This document shows, piece by piece, positions 24,620 through 37,301 of a DNA stretch of 64,000 nucleotides. Below the pieces are notes generated by a model. That model searched no databases, had not been told where the DNA came from, and worked only from the letters and a program-made list of their open reading frames with translations. The stretch comes from Mangifera indica. Taxonomy: Eukaryota; Streptophyta; Magnoliopsida; Sapindales; Anacardiaceae. The stretch covers positions 62,001 to 126,000 of the forward strand of contig NW_025401156.1 in the NCBI RefSeq assembly GCF_011075055.1. The letters are read 5' to 3'. A program made the translations under genes and the position numbers. Every line of letters begins with the position of its first letter. Positions within the stretch are counted from its first letter, which is position 1.

Positions 24620-26480
24620 TTTATTAAAGTACATGCTTTTCATAAAAACATCAACATATTTTTTTAATACTAAGAAACGAAAAGCCTGATGCATGGCATG
24701 CACATAAATTTGAGGTTTTTGCAAATAGGAAGTGGACTTACGTTTGCAAAAATTTACTATAAATAAGCTTTCATTCAAATTATAAAACTCAAATCATCGA
24801 AAGAAATTATAATAACTCATCTTACTTATTATAAATAAGTTGACTCCTTTATCTTCTCACCACAATTGAGTATTTTTTTATCAAAAAAATATTTTTTTTG
24901 AGCTCGAGATCACTCAAAAAATTCTTAGAACTATACTTGAGATGTGACTATTCATTTCAAGCTTGATCAAATCAAACTTAAATTAACTTGATCAAATCCA
25001 TTTCAAAACGTATGGATGTGAATAATTAATTTAAGTGATTAACATTTTCCTACTACAAGTTAGTTTTATAAAATTTAATGCATAAATCTTTTTTTCTTTT
25101 TTTCACTTGAGTCTTAACATCATACATTAACATAAAAATGACAAATATGATATCGAACTTATTATTTGAATTTTGTCGTAAATAATTTAGAGATCCGTAA
25201 AATAACTAAAATATTTTTAATAAATAGATTATTTACCAATTTTATCCTTAAAACTCATTTCCAATGGAAACAAGGAAGTGCCTGGCTATATACCCTTTAT
25301 TTTTTTTGTAAAATTACTATTTTAACTTGAATATGCACCATGATATCTAATCTAGCTTCATTGATTTCATTAATTTTGCTAAATTTTAAAGTAAAAATGT
25401 TAATAAACAATTAGTATCAGTCAATTTCTATCGCCAAAAAAAAAAAAAAAATTGTCATTCTCATTAATGGTCTTGTTAAGAAGTTACTTTGCACTAAACA
25501 ATTTACAAATATTAAGAAGAAGAAGACCCAATCGAAGTTATCGGTCATTAACCTAATAACTTTTTCAATAAAACTATGTGTATCTATTTTTGATACATAA
25601 TTTATGTACACAGATAAGGTGTTATCATGTGACTGAATATTTCTTTATCATATGATGACACATGTTTTATAATCACCTAATTACATGATGACACATCATT
25701 GTATATATGAATTGTGTATAAAAAATGGGTATACGTAGCATATCTCTAACTTTTTTATCCAATAACAAATCATTTTTCTTCCCTAATGAAGCATGCACCA
25801 CCATAATGGCCACCCTTATAAGCAGTGTAATGTTGTCGGACATTCTCTGTGATGTCTATCATGAACAAAAAGACGAGAATAAAGAAAAGATAAACATCAC
25901 ATGATGGTTGATCATGCGACTGCAAACCACCAATGGCTCACCATGTAAAAAATAAAGAAACACCCACCCTACTAGAAGTTGGTACTTGTGAAACCAACGC
26001 TGAGTAAATAATAAATCCAACACAATACCAAAATAAACTATTATTATAGTCACAAAAGCCATAAGCCATTAAACCAAAAAAAAGGAAAAGTAGATACGAA
26101 ACGAAATGGTCGAGCGATGGCGTGGATTGTTATAGGAAAGTTGGATTGGATTGCACAACATAATATTTCGAGATGGTTGTGAGATATGAGAAGATATAAC
26201 AATGCAATTATAGGTTATTGAGATTGGGATGTCGGGATTAGATTATGCATATTTTCTCTTTTTTTATTAATTTTAATTATTTATTCACATAATTCAAATT
26301 TTTTAACGAAAAATCTCCATTGAGGTTGAATAGCTCAATTTAAACAAATAAAACCTGTAATTAATAATTTAATTTCCAATTAAGTCAAAATTACTATTTT
26401 TCTCTCCCACCCTGGAAATTTCCTTTTAACTACGTAAAATTTTGGATGACTGAAAAAGTGTTTACTTTTCTCTAATTCGT
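24620..26480. other. intergenic, no gene seen
   Basis: Contains a GAGCTCGAG-type fragment at about 24890-25020 and one small palindromic MITE. 25800-26160 is low-copy; its 67-codon minus-strand frame is hydrophobic but unrecognised. Confidence 0.5.
25566..25742. mobile_element. small palindromic MITE, long subfamily
   Basis: AATAAAACTATGTGTATCTA at the left and AATGGGTATACGTAGCATA at the right are inverted copies. The interior matches the copies at 21128 and 55874, in inverted order. Confidence 0.7.
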
Positions 26481-26947
26481 TAAATGAACAAAAACAAACC
26501 AAGCACAGGCCACCAAGGGCAATTAGGGAGAAAAAAACACAAAAGCAAAATTAAAACTGGTAGCCAGATGGCGGGTTCCACGAACCTGCTTCTTCCTGCT
26601 GCAATTTCTGAAACGGTCTCTTTTTCGCTGAAGAAGGCTGACAAGTCTAATTTCCCTCTTCTTCTTCTTCTCTCTCATTAATAAATTTCTTTTCATTACA
26701 AATCCCCACCACTTTTCAAATCTCCAGGTAACATCAATATAATAAAAAACAAAGCCTTTATTACAACAAGAATACAAAAAGCTCTCTCCGGAAGCGTATC
26801 TCAGTTTCAATTTTCAATTGTATGGACGGTTGTGTTTCTCTTTCATCCAATTCGACGGTCAGATTCATCTCTTTTTCTTTTCTTTTTTTTTTTTTTTCCG
26901 TTATTATTTCTCTCTGTTTCGTAGGGTTTTGCTTTATTTAGGTTTTG

Positions 26948-26983
26948 ATGATGAAGTTGTTCTGTGGTGAAGAGATAAATTGA
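26948..26983 (+). promoter_or_regulatory. candidate uORF 1 in the leader of the DUF630/DUF632 gene
   Basis: An ATGATG start opens an 11-codon ORF ending in TGA, 182 bases before the main ATG. It matters only if the transcript starts upstream of it, which the sequence does not show. The surrounding pyrimidine-rich DNA looks like a plant 5' leader. Confidence 0.35.
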
Positions 26984-27069
26984 AATTAGCCTTGGATCTA
27001 CTGTTATTTACTGACTTGCCCCTCCTAAATGCTTTCTCCTGGTCGTCCTTTCTACGAAGAACAGGCATC

Positions 27070-27207
27070 ATGAGTGGTGTTCTTCTTCGGCTTATCATCA
27101 TCATCACTTCCCCATCACGCGACTTCTTTATGCAAATTCCTCCTTCTTCTTCTGCTTCTTGGATATGGGGTGTGCAGGATCCAAAATCGATGACTTACCG
27201 CTTGTGA
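27070..27207 (+). promoter_or_regulatory. candidate uORF 2 overlapping the main start of the DUF630/DUF632 gene
   Basis: An upstream ATG at 27070 begins a 45-codon frame that stops at TGA 27205-27207, 43 bases past the real start (27165) and in another frame. Ribosomes starting here would read through the MGC start and need leaky scanning to make the protein. The peptide is not recognised. Transcript evidence is missing. Confidence 0.4.
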
Positions 27208-30200
27208 CGCTCTGCCGAGAACGGAAGCAGCTTCTTAAAGAAGCGTCCGAACACCGCTACGCATTCGCTGCTTCACACTTGTCGTATTTCTGTTCGCTAA
27301 AGGAAGTTGGTGACGCGTTTCGAAAGTTCGTGGAGGAAGAGCTTGTGACTGGAGGTTCTGGATCTTCCCCAGACTCTCCGGTTCTCACCTTGCCGTCCGA
27401 CGAAGGCAAATCCTCGTCCAAGCAAAGGAAAATCCGGAACTCGTCTTCCTCCACCTCGATTTCTCATTCGGCTGATGATAGATTGAAAGAGGAGGAAATA
27501 CATGAAGATTCGCATTTGCATTTGTCTTCCGGATCGGATTTAGATACGGACTCGGATTCAGGTCATATCCATATAAAGGAGAGCGACGAAGAAGGTGGAC
27601 ATGAACATGAACATCACCATGAACAAGATGAGCCATCTTCTTCTTCGTACAATGGTTTCAATTATCCGTATTATTATGCGCAGCAAAACTTTGCTTACCC
27701 TCCAAATCAAGAAGACTTTTCTTACCCTCCAACCGAACAAAACTTTGCTTATCCTCCAAATCAACAAGACTTTTCATACCCTCCAACCGAACAAAACTTT
27801 GCTTATCCTCCAAATCAACAGAACTGGGAATACCCTCCAAATCAACAAGATTGGGCATACCCTCCAAATCGGAACTACAACATGTATTATATGAAAAAAT
27901 CTGCTACACCGGCGAAGTCTGTTGTATACGAGGAGCCCGAGCGACATTATACTGGGTCCAGCTATGGATATGGCTACGGTGGGCCGGGTTATCCGCCTAT
28001 GTATCAGAATGGTGGGTTTTTCGGGTTCTCAATGGGTTCACCTCCAGCAAATGATCAGCAGACGAGTCCACCAGCTAAGCCGCAGCCACCTCCCTCGCCG
28101 CCCAGGGTGTCCACGTGGGATTATCTGAATGTGTTCGACGCTTATGATAATAGTAACAATTATGGTATGTACCCGGGTTCATTTGGATACGGGTACGGGT
28201 CCAATGCGAGTAGTCCAGATTCGACTGTGGTGAGGGAGAGAGAAGGTATACCACCTTTGGAAGATGAGACACAGCCAGAAGTTTATAAAAATGAAAAAAA
28301 GAAAAATATAATAAACGAGGAAATGAATGTAAACGTGAAAAGTGGTAGTAATAATAAACACAAGAATGTGAACTTTGGAGAGGGAACTTCTAGGTCAGTC
28401 CCTGTGCAAAACATTAGTAATGAGTCACCGATTATTGAGAAAGCAGAGCCTAAAGAGGTTAAGAACAATAGTGGTAGTAGTATTGAAAGTATTGTTTCAA
28501 AGGGTTCTGAAGAGGGACATATGAGAAAAAAGGGGGTGACTTTTGAGGTTGAGGACTCACCAATTTCTACTGTTGATATTGAATCTTCAAAGCTCAGTAG
28601 TTTAACTCCATTGTCAGTTCATGGAACAAGGGAACTTCAGGAGGTGGTAAAGGAAATCAGGGATGAGTTTGAGATTGCTTCAAGTCATGGAAAAGAGGTT
28701 GCAATGTTGCTTGAGGTCGGAAAGTTGCCTTATCAGCGTAGAACCAGTCCACTACTGAAAGGTATGATTCTAAGCCTTGTGTGTTTATTTGATTACAGAT
28801 TTCTGTGAATGTGATTACTTTCCAGTTCCATTTCTGCGGTTGGGATGTATTTTTGTGCATTCTGAATGCTCTCTATCACCTTTTCAGTTAATATTTATAA
28901 TATGGGCTTATCATTTGTGTGATTATGCAAGTCGCAGCAATTGTTTGTTGCTGAGAAGTTATTCAGTGAATTTCTAGTCGACTGCATCATATTAGTTGAC
29001 CCAGCTTGGTCGAGTCACATATGTGGTTTACTCTTGCAAGATCTGGTTTGTGATTCCTCAGGACTACTTTTTTGGTAAAGCCACTATTTTTCAGTCTTCC
29101 AAAACACTAAAAAAAAATTTCTCTTATGAAAGCTGCCCACGAAATTGACAATCAATTTGATCCAAACAAAGAAAGAGGGGCATACTGCTGTCTTGTTTTG
29201 TGATACTGTTTTGCGTCCATCTGCCTTGAATAGCTCGATTTTCTTTCCTTCATTAGTTTTACATCTTTCATAGCTCAGCATTTCCAATTATATATGTAGC
29301 TTTTTTGTATTTCACTCTGATGTTTGCCTGCAGTTTCATCATGTTGTTTTAGACACAGCTTTTTATGATATACCTCCTGCTCCCCCTAGATGCGTTACCT
29401 TAACTGTGAATTTGATAGCGTTGGGGACCAAAAATAAGTGATTGAGTTGTGAGGGGATATTATTGTGGAACAACTTTTGGAAAAAAAATCGCACATTTTC
29501 TTGGTAAAATGAATCTCTATTTGAGTTGCTAACAGGATGATATTCATATGCTTGGTGTTGGCTGTAACCAGAAAGATGTCACCTGGTGTGGGTTTGTCCA
29601 GTTAGTTCCAGGAAATTGATAATATTACACAGCTGACTATGCCACAATTTAAAACATGGAAGCTTACAAATTGAGCCTTTAAGATGCTATTTCGCTTTTA
29701 TCTGTTTCTTTATATTAGAAAAAAAATCCCCTTTGCCAATCTATCACATGTAGCTTGATCATTTTTATTGTTGATTAACATTAAATTTGATATACACTAG
29801 CTTTTACCATGATTCTCTACTAACTTACATACCCATGTGAAGTTATCTTCTCCAGGATCATGTACCTGGTTGCACCATTCATGTTATCTTCACATCCTCC
29901 ACCCAGGGGGTCTGCACGGTTATCTTCTAGGACAATGAAGATGGCAAAAGCATACTGTGGGGATCCCAGGAAAGACTTTGACATAAAATCTGCTAACCTT
30001 TCTTCAACTTTGGAGAAACTTTATGCCTGGGAGAAGAAATTATACAAGGAAGTTAAGGTGGGGGAGCATATATTTTTCAATATTTCTTACTGTTTTGATG
30101 ATTGTTTTCTTAATGAACCTTTTAGAGTTCTTTTTACTGCATTATCATGCTTGAAGCTGCCATCCAAAATAGTTCCACATTTGGAACATTGAATAATTGT

Positions 30201-32840
30201 GAAACTGAAAATTGTGGTTGATACATATATATATATTTTTTTCTGTTCCTCATGTCTATGATCATGCCTAGCCTCTTTTTTGGGTTAAATCATTGTTCAG
30301 GCTTTGGTTTAGTCTTGATGGCTGGCTGATTCACTTTTTCCTTGCTGTTAGGCTTCAGATTTGTGGGTTTTCAGATTCCTATTCTGTCATGTGAAATTTG
30401 TTCCGTGTAAAATTCTGATTCTAAAAAGTCTTTATGCTTTGTAAATCATAATACAATACTGTTGTGTATAGCAGTTGTGATTTGGATGTTAATTATCATT
30501 GTCTTTACTCTATTATTTTTTTAATTGTTTGCATTCAAGTTGTTTGATATCTAGTGGCTATGGAATTCGGTTTAACATTTATGGTTATTTCTGCTGATTT
30601 TAGGATGAAGAAAAGTTAAGAGTTACATATGAAAAGCAGTGCAGGAGACTAAGAATGTTAGATGACCGAGGAGCAGAGTCCAGCAAGATTGATGCTACAC
30701 AGGATTCTATAAGAAAGTTGCTTACTAAAATTAATGTTTGTATCAGGGCAGTTGATTCAATATCAAGCAGGATACATAAGTTGAGGGATGAAGAATTGCG
30801 GCCACAACTCACTGAACTAATTCATGGGTATAAATTGATTTTATTCTTTGAGTTGTTTAATTTAAGTTTCTGTTGCTTTATAATTAAATGTCTATAACAT
30901 ATAGAATATCTTATTATTTGTGGCTAGGGATAGGAATGTCACTTGTGTTTCTTTAGGATGAAATAGATGGTGGTAGGGACTTGTGGCTAGGGATAGGAAT
31001 GTCACTTGTGTTTTACATTTGTTTGTTCGGCCATGTTTTTAGTGAAACTCTATATCTGTGTATTATGGTTTAGGTTGCGAGATTTTGTTTGACACTGAAT
31101 TTTGTCTATGAATGGAGGCCAAAAAGATAACATATTCTTAAAGTTAAGATGATATTTTAAATCTGGTGTACCTTAGAATTTTTCGCTTTGACATTCAAGT
31201 TTTTAACTATAGACTATTTGTTGGATTATGACTTTTTCCTGATTAAATAGGTCTTATAAAATGTCCCATGTCTAAGTTAACTTCTTATATGTAAAACTGG
31301 AGCTTTCTGACAAATGATAGGTTTTTGGTTGGGGTTTTGATCACTGAATGGGTTTAGGCTTTTGTTCTTTATTGATGGGCTGGAGAGTGTTGATACTTAA
31401 CTAATAATGTTGGATTTTATTGTTTTTGTTATTATATAACTACTGCTACATGGCTTCACATCAGCAAGGTGAAATCTCATTTGTTTTTCCACATTATGGT
31501 ATATGCTTTAGTGTAATTGCTTACTTCAGACATGAAGATATTGCAAGTGGTACAGCCCTTTATTTCTTTGCCCATATCAGTGTATTAGGGTGTTTATCAT
31601 GATATAAAATATCATCATATCTAATGTCGTTTATATGTGTGGTTCAAGATTATGAATATAAAATTGCTAGTTTTACTTTCTGTCTACTGATCTTTGAACA
31701 TCCTTAATTTTTTTTTCCTCATATGGCAACATAGATTGCCATTCTATTATTTGTCTTTTCTCACATTAGCTGGAAATAGCTGGGAGTTCATTTCCATGCA
31801 CAGTATTCTTTGAAACGATTATTAAACTGCTGAAGGATCAACTGATTATTGTATATATAATGTTTACAAGTAGTGCAACCATCATAATTTTTCTTAGTTT
31901 TTATACTGAAACTTTTGGTGCTATTCAGTTCTGTTGGGAACAACTGCTTTTTAATTTAAAATATTTGTATTTCTCTATCATTTTATTTGCTGATTTTCTG
32001 GGTTTTATTTGTTAATCTGATAAAAGTAACCTCTCTATTTGCAGATTAATAAGAATGTGGAGGTCCATGCTAAAATGCCACCAGAAACAGTTCCAAGCTA
32101 TCATGGAAAGCAAAGTTCACTCTCTTAAAGCAAACACAGGCTTCCGAAGAGATTCTGGTCTAAAAGCTACACTTGATCTTGAGATGGAGCTTATGAATTG
32201 GTGTTCCCAGTTTAATAATTGGGTTAGGTCCCAAAAGTCCTATGTTGAGTCCTTAAATGGGTGGCTTTTAAGGTGCCTTCTTTATGAACCTGAAGAAACC
32301 CCTGATGGACAAGCTCCTTTCTCTCCTAGTCGGATTGGAGCTCCTCCTATTTTTGTAATTTGCAATGATTGGTACCAAGCGATGGATAGAATTTCTGAGG
32401 AGGAGGTGGCAGGTGCTATGAGTGGATTTGCTTCAACTTTACATCAGCTATGGGAAAGGCAAGATGAGGAGCAACGACAAAGGATCAAAGCAGAATATAC
32501 CTCAAAGGATTTTGAGAAACAGCTTAGGACCTTACGCATGGAGAAGGGAAAATTAGAACATGATCAAGATGCACTGTCTGATAAAACAGCAGTGTCCAAG
32601 GTCTCTGGAAGTGGAGTTTCACCTCTTGATGATCTGCAGGTGGATTTGGATTCAATGAAGAAGAAACTGGAAGAAGAGAGAGCCAGGCATAAGGAAGCCA
32701 TTAAACTAGTTCACAATGCAGCTTCAAGTAGTTTACAGTCAGGTTTTGCCCCTATTTTTGAGGCATTACATAAGTTCACTGCAGAGGCACTGAAAGTTCA
32801 CGAGGAAGTCCGACTTGACCACCATTCTGGAAACTCATAG
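27165..32840 (+). CDS. DUF630/DUF632 protein, NRG2-like (4 exons)
   Basis: Member of the plant family with an N-terminal DUF630 and a C-terminal DUF632 (annotated 'bZIP-like', including NRG2, a nitrate-response regulator, and rice REL2). Exons 27165-28761, 29843-30057, 30604-30827 and 32045-32840 join in frame to give 943 residues. The ATG was chosen because it yields MGCAGSKI, an N-myristoylation motif with a palmitoylatable Cys3; the in-frame codon 6 bases upstream is TTG. DUF630 covers about residues 1-60. The middle is low-complexity: acidic and His-rich, a YPP repeat at about 173-235, and a proline stretch PPPSPPRVSTWDYLN typical of the family. DUF632 runs from about residue 486 (EIRDEFEIASSHGKEVA) to about 800, followed by a charged coiled coil. 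Exon 2 starts at the AG at 29841, which restores VIFSRIM. The domain assignment is firm. Role in nitrate signalling or leaf shape is only family inference. Confidence 0.93.
27681..27869 (+). repeat. coding minisatellite: seven 27-bp units encoding xxxFxYPPN/T
   Basis: Inside exon 1 of the DUF630/DUF632 gene, seven tandem 27-bp units encode nine-residue repeats such as QQNFAYPPN, QEDFSYPPT and EQNFAYPPN. The last two units carry Trp instead of Phe. Units 2-5 alternate NFAYPPN and DFSYPPT types, so the array probably grew by 54-bp duplications. It keeps the reading frame. Confidence 0.9.
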
Positions 32841-33330
32841 GGAATGCTTATATTAATATTTTGGCTTCAATCTGACCGAGTTGGCTTATTTTGGGGAAAA
32901 ATTCTGCCAGAATATGTACAGTTGCAGTGAGATCACTTGTGTATAATGTTAGATTGGCTGCGGAAAAAAAAATCTATAGGAAGTGAATATTAGGCATTAC
33001 AAAGAGTTACTAATAGAAGATGTGAAAAAAGGGGGTTGTAGAATCATCTAGAGAATGTAGAGTTGCAGATCTGCTGGAAAGAAGCTCAGACGGTGCATTC
33101 TTTGCGGAGGTCAAAAGTTGAAATTGCATGTTTCAAAATTTTGGTAATGTTATAGCCCCTTTAATTAGATAGGTAGGAATTTTGTACAGAAATTCATTTA
33201 TTGGTTGGTTGGTCGCGGGTAGACTGGTTGGTTGTTGTCGGAATGTTTGGGAGTATCATAGTCGAGGGTAGATGTTTAGTGTTGAAACTTAGGATATTTT
33301 ATTAATCAATGTGATAATGAATGAAAGCTA
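32841..33330 (+). other. probable 3' untranslated region of the DUF630/DUF632 gene
   Basis: T-rich non-coding sequence with less AT than the true intergenic DNA continues to about 33330, where AATGTGATAATGAATG could serve as a weak poly(A) signal. End not defined. Confidence 0.4.
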
Positions 33331-33533
33331 TTTCTGCCTGCCCTGCTTTTTACAGGAAATTTCTTTTGCCTCAACTGAAAGTATGTGAAAGTGAAGCAAA
33401 AGCATTTTGCAGGCACATCATGTTTGTAGTTCTGTAAGTTATTTTCTTTGTTTTTCTCGTCAGAAGTTTTATCTTGCTTTTGAAGGAGTATTGAATTTTG
33501 TCAGCAGTAAAGTTGCTATGTATTCACATTCAA

Positions 33534-33695
33534 TAAAATTATGTCTACTCACTTTGAGTATATAAATGAGCATATACTTGATGTGTGTCATCATGTGATT
33601 GGGTGATTATAAATTAAAGATAAAATAATATCTAATCACGTGATAATACACATAAATATATATTTATTTGTATATTGAAAGTAGATACGCATAAT
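33534..33695. mobile_element. small palindromic MITE downstream of the DUF630/DUF632 gene
   Basis: Starts AAAATTATGTCTACTCACTT and ends GAAAGTAGATACGCATAAT, around GTCATCATGTGATTGGGTG and ATCTAATCACGTGATAATA. It lies just beyond the likely 3' UTR. Confidence 0.65.
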
Positions 33696-33699
33696 ATTA

Positions 33700-35290
33700 A
33701 TGTTTTGTTCTTGGAGATAGGTTGATAATGTCTTGAATTTTCCATTTTTTTTTCTTGCGTGATGGAAGAGAAAAGAAGACTTAATACCTATGAGTCCTTT
33801 GCCAACCAAAACATAGGAAATTATAGCTTGGGCGCTGAAGAAGCTTGAGTTTCAAAATCAAATTTCGATGATTTAGTTGTGTGGTCGAATGAAAATTTTA
33901 ATGGATAAGACCTGATTGAGAAGGTGGGTGTGGCTGGAGAAGTGGGATGTGCTGATTAATGATGGTTAGATAGGTTGATTTTAGCGGCAGTGGATGGTAT
34001 TTTGAGTAGGTGAGTGGACAATGCTGGTTGGCTTAAGATTCCGTGATTCCAAACCAACTCCCGCCAACATGGTGCAATTCAATTGGAATCAAAACTGATT
34101 AGTTTGCCAGATGATGAAAGCCACCGCACCGGTGAACTATTTTAAAATTTTTATATAATTATTAACTATAAAATATAAGTTTTTTTTAAGTCAAGTGTTA
34201 TTTAACTTTAATAGTTATTACAAAGTCATAAAAATATTTTAATCTTTTTCTGGTTTTTGCCTTAAAAATGTAATAGAATGTGCCAATTTGTCCCTTTTTT
34301 TTTTTTTTCAACTTTAAAGTAAAAAATCTTGCTGTTTTGACGTAATTTAGTGGGAAATATTGTTCTGTCTCGATGATAATAGTAATAATATGTGCAAAGT
34401 AGATTTTCCCAAGGTTTGGCTTAAAAATAATTTTTCTCTCACAAAATCAAACATTGGTAAGATTTTTTTTTGTTTTTTTATAAAATGTGTTAAAAAGGGA
34501 AGCCATCATTTTATCTTTACTATTTATTTTTTAAAAAATTACCAAATAATCCAAATCAACTCAAAAAAAAAAATCTTTTAAATATCTAAATTATGTGAAA
34601 CTATTTTATTTCTCTTTTTGGGATATTAGTTAAATTATCATTAGGCTTTGTATTTCTCTAGTTAAGAGTTAATCAAGCATAAATTCACTCAATTAAGTTA
34701 TAAAATTCATTCATTCACCAAATTAAGACTAAAATATGAGATGAAAATATGAAAATTTTTGATGACTTTGACGGTAGAAAGGTTGATTGATTAAACATTT
34801 AATTAACCAATTTATTTTTAAAAAATTGATTGGTTAATTAATTTGTTTTTAAAAATTGATTGTTCAATCGGCCATACCCAATCGGTCAACCAACTAGTGA
34901 ACTTTAACTCTCATAATATTCTTCATTACATGACCTTTCCTTTCTTGGCAGCCTTGGCTTGTGGCTTGATAACTGGAAATGGTGTTGCTAGGGTTTTACA
35001 GGTGTAAAATTCAAGTTTTTAAACCTATTAAAACGCTGAACCATCATGTTTAGTTCTTACTTTGGTATGCAGAAAAAGCTTTTTCAATTTTTCATATTTT
35101 ACAAAATGGTAAAATCACTTTTTGCCTTTAAATTGTTAATTTGTGTTTTCAACCAAATTTTATTTATACCTTTTAATAATTGAAAAATACTTTTAAATAA
35201 AACCTTGGGCAGAAGAACGTAATTTACTCTAATAAATTATGTCAATTATGAGGTTTCATTTGTAACGTTAGGCAATAGCAAAGCATTCCT
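33700..35290. other. intergenic, no gene seen
   Basis: AT-rich DNA with short direct repeats (GATTGGTTAATTAATTTG near 34790-34860). No coding support. Confidence 0.5.
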
Positions 35291-35293
35291 GTT

Positions 35294-35939
35294 CTTAAAA
35301 AAATAATTATTTTCTACTCAAATTTTAGTCTAATATTAAAAACATATTTATGGTAAATGAAAATTTTAAATATCTTTCGATCTTTAAATTTTTATTAAAA
35401 TTATCATTAAATATAAGAGTAAAACCATTATTTAATAATAACATTAAAAATTATATAATTTTATCTCATTTTTCTACTCTATTTTGAAAATTAATATTTT
35501 ACCATGGACCTTAACTTTAAAAAATGACTCTCTTCCAAATCTCTAAATTTTTTTCTTTACCTCTCTGCCTATCGGCGATTGTTGACAACTTCACCCCAAA
35601 CTTTGTTGGAAAATGACGATGCCTTTATCATGAGAGGGTTGTTGTTTGCAAGTGGAAGTGGTTGGATTTCAAGTTTAATATCTTAGAGAGAAAAGTAAAT
35701 TTTTCAAAATTTAATCCTAAAGAAAATTGTTAGTTTTTCAAACGAAGAGGGAAATGAGATATAATTTTAATTATTTTAATATTACTGATAAAATAATGAT
35801 TTTACTTCTTAATCTTAATAGAAAATTCTTAGATACATGACAACAAACTAAAACTTGGGTAAGTATTTAAATTTTTTATTTGTCATAGATACATATTTAT
35901 TTTTTCATTGAAACTTGGGTGGGAAATAGTTTTTTAGCT
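35294..35939. mobile_element. MULE-like foldback MITE, copy 7
   Basis: The right arm ends AAACTTGGGTGGGAAATAG and TTTTTTAGCT; the left arm is an eroded complement (ATTTTCTACTCAAATTTTAG). The internal segment shares the family's motifs (AAAATTGTTAGTTTTTCAAAC). The left boundary is approximate and no clear duplication flanks it. Confidence 0.6.
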
Positions 35940-35992
35940 AAAACATAATAATAATAATGGCAAAGTATTTAAACTGTTAACTAAAAATGAAA

Positions 35993-36616
35993 GGCCAAAA
36001 GACTTAACGTCACCCAAGGTATGGTGAAAACTCAAACCCATACCCTTAATTTTCAAAAATCTAAACACTTACATATAAATATTTTTTATTAATAATTTTA
36101 GTTGAGATTGGGGTAAAATTGTTATTTATTAAAAAATTTTGAAAACTAAGATTTTATTACAATTTTCTTCCTCGATTTAAAAAATTCATAATTTATTCTC
36201 CAATTCAAAGTTTGAAAAGTGACAAATACTCTTTCGGGCTTTTTCACTTCCCTCTTGCATTGATTAGCTATCTTTGACGGTCAATCGCCGATCATTCTCT
36301 TTTTGGTCTCTCTTTCTTTTCTTTTCAGTAGTTTTCGATCGAGATGAAGATAAAATTATTTTTGTTTCAAATAAAGACATCGTTTTTGTCTCGGTTGAAG
36401 ATAACTGAAAAGAATAGAGAGAGAGAGACTGGTAAAAAGAGATAAGACGAGAGAGAGCATAATAAACGATCGAAAAGATAATAAATTGTCTTTGGAGAGA
36501 AAAAAAATAAACTTAAAAAGGTATTCGTTATTTTTAAATTTTGGATTAAAGGAAAACTGTAAGATTTCTAGGAAAATGTGATAGTTTTATCCTGGGCAAG
36601 AGTAAGTCTTTCAGCC
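35993..36616. mobile_element. MULE-like foldback MITE, copy 8
   Basis: Starts GGCCAAAAGACTTAACGTC and ends GGGCAAGAGTAAGTCTTTC then AGCC. It lies about 50 bases after copy 7. Flanking 9-mers match poorly. A GAGAGAGAGA tract lies in the centre. Confidence 0.72.
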
Positions 36617-36639
36617 GAATTAAATTTAAGATTGATTGT

Positions 36640-37082
36640 TGCAAGTTACGACTGACCATTTTAGTTATGTGGTTTGGTTTAGATAATATTTTATTATTAA
36701 AATAAAAAAATTATTTTATTATTAAAATAAAAAAATTATTTTATTAATTATAAATTATTATTATATTTAATAAAATTTGATGAGTATAAATAATTATTAT
36801 ATTTAATTAAAAATAATTAATAAATTATTTTACTTAAATGTCTTTAAATATAATTATTTTTAAATATTTTTTATATTTTTTATCATATTAATTAAAAATA
36901 AATTTATTTTTATCTAAAATAATAATAAATTATAATATAATTATAATAAAATTAAAATTATCTTAATAACATTTAAATAGTTAAAGTGAATATGATAATC
37001 AGATTATCACTTATATTATCTGTTATGTCAGTATTAATAATAAAATATTATTATAATATTTTATTATTGATAAATTAAACAA
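36640..37082. mobile_element. GTTTGGTTTA-ended AT-rich MITE upstream of PDI
   Basis: Starts near TGTGGTTTGGTTTAGATAAT and ends TTATTGATAAATTAAACAAA. It ends about 110 bases before the ERSE, marking the likely upstream limit of the PDI promoter. Confidence 0.55.
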
Positions 37083-37193
37083 AAAAAATAAAAAATAAAT
37101 TCGCAAGATAATTTTTAAATATTAAAGCAAGCCCCCTTAATAAGTAAAACTTTATTTATTCCACGTTCCAACACTTGCTATTACGACAATTCC

Positions 37194-37212
37194 CCAATCA
37201 AAATCCTCCACG
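37194..37212 (+). promoter_or_regulatory. ER stress response element (ERSE-I) upstream of PDI
   Basis: The sequence matches CCAAT-N9-CCACG exactly, the ERSE-I consensus bound by NF-Y together with ATF6-type bZIPs (bZIP28/bZIP60 in plants). It lies about 210 bases before the PDI start codon, a common place for such elements in ER chaperone genes. This supports induction by unfolded proteins; binding is inferred. Confidence 0.75.
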
Positions 37213-37272
37213 TAGATTTTCATCAACATGCGGCTCGAATAGGTATTTTAAGCGCGACTCTGGTTGTTCACT

Positions 37273-37301
37273 CACGTGAACATCTTCCACTGAGTCACGT
37301 G
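37273..37301 (+). promoter_or_regulatory. two G-boxes and a GCN4-like motif upstream of PDI
   Basis: CACGTG occurs at 37273-37278 and again at 37296-37301. The second overlaps TGAGTCA (37291-37297), a GCN4/AP-1-like bZIP site. With the ERSE 60 bases upstream this makes a compact bZIP-binding promoter. Motifs are seen; factor use is inferred. Confidence 0.55.

Noticed and set aside
27159..27164. Start two codons earlier for the NRG2-like protein
   Set aside because: The codon is TTG, and only the ATG at 27165 gives the MGC myristoylation start shared by the family.
27595..27894. Several long overlapping frames in exon 1 of the NRG2-like gene
   Set aside because: They are shadow translations of the 27-bp coding repeat; only the YPP frame continues into DUF632.
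29856..29860. Acceptor AG at 29854-29855 for exon 2 of the NRG2-like gene
   Set aside because: It would shift the frame. The AG at 29841-29842 keeps frame and restores the conserved VIFSRIM.
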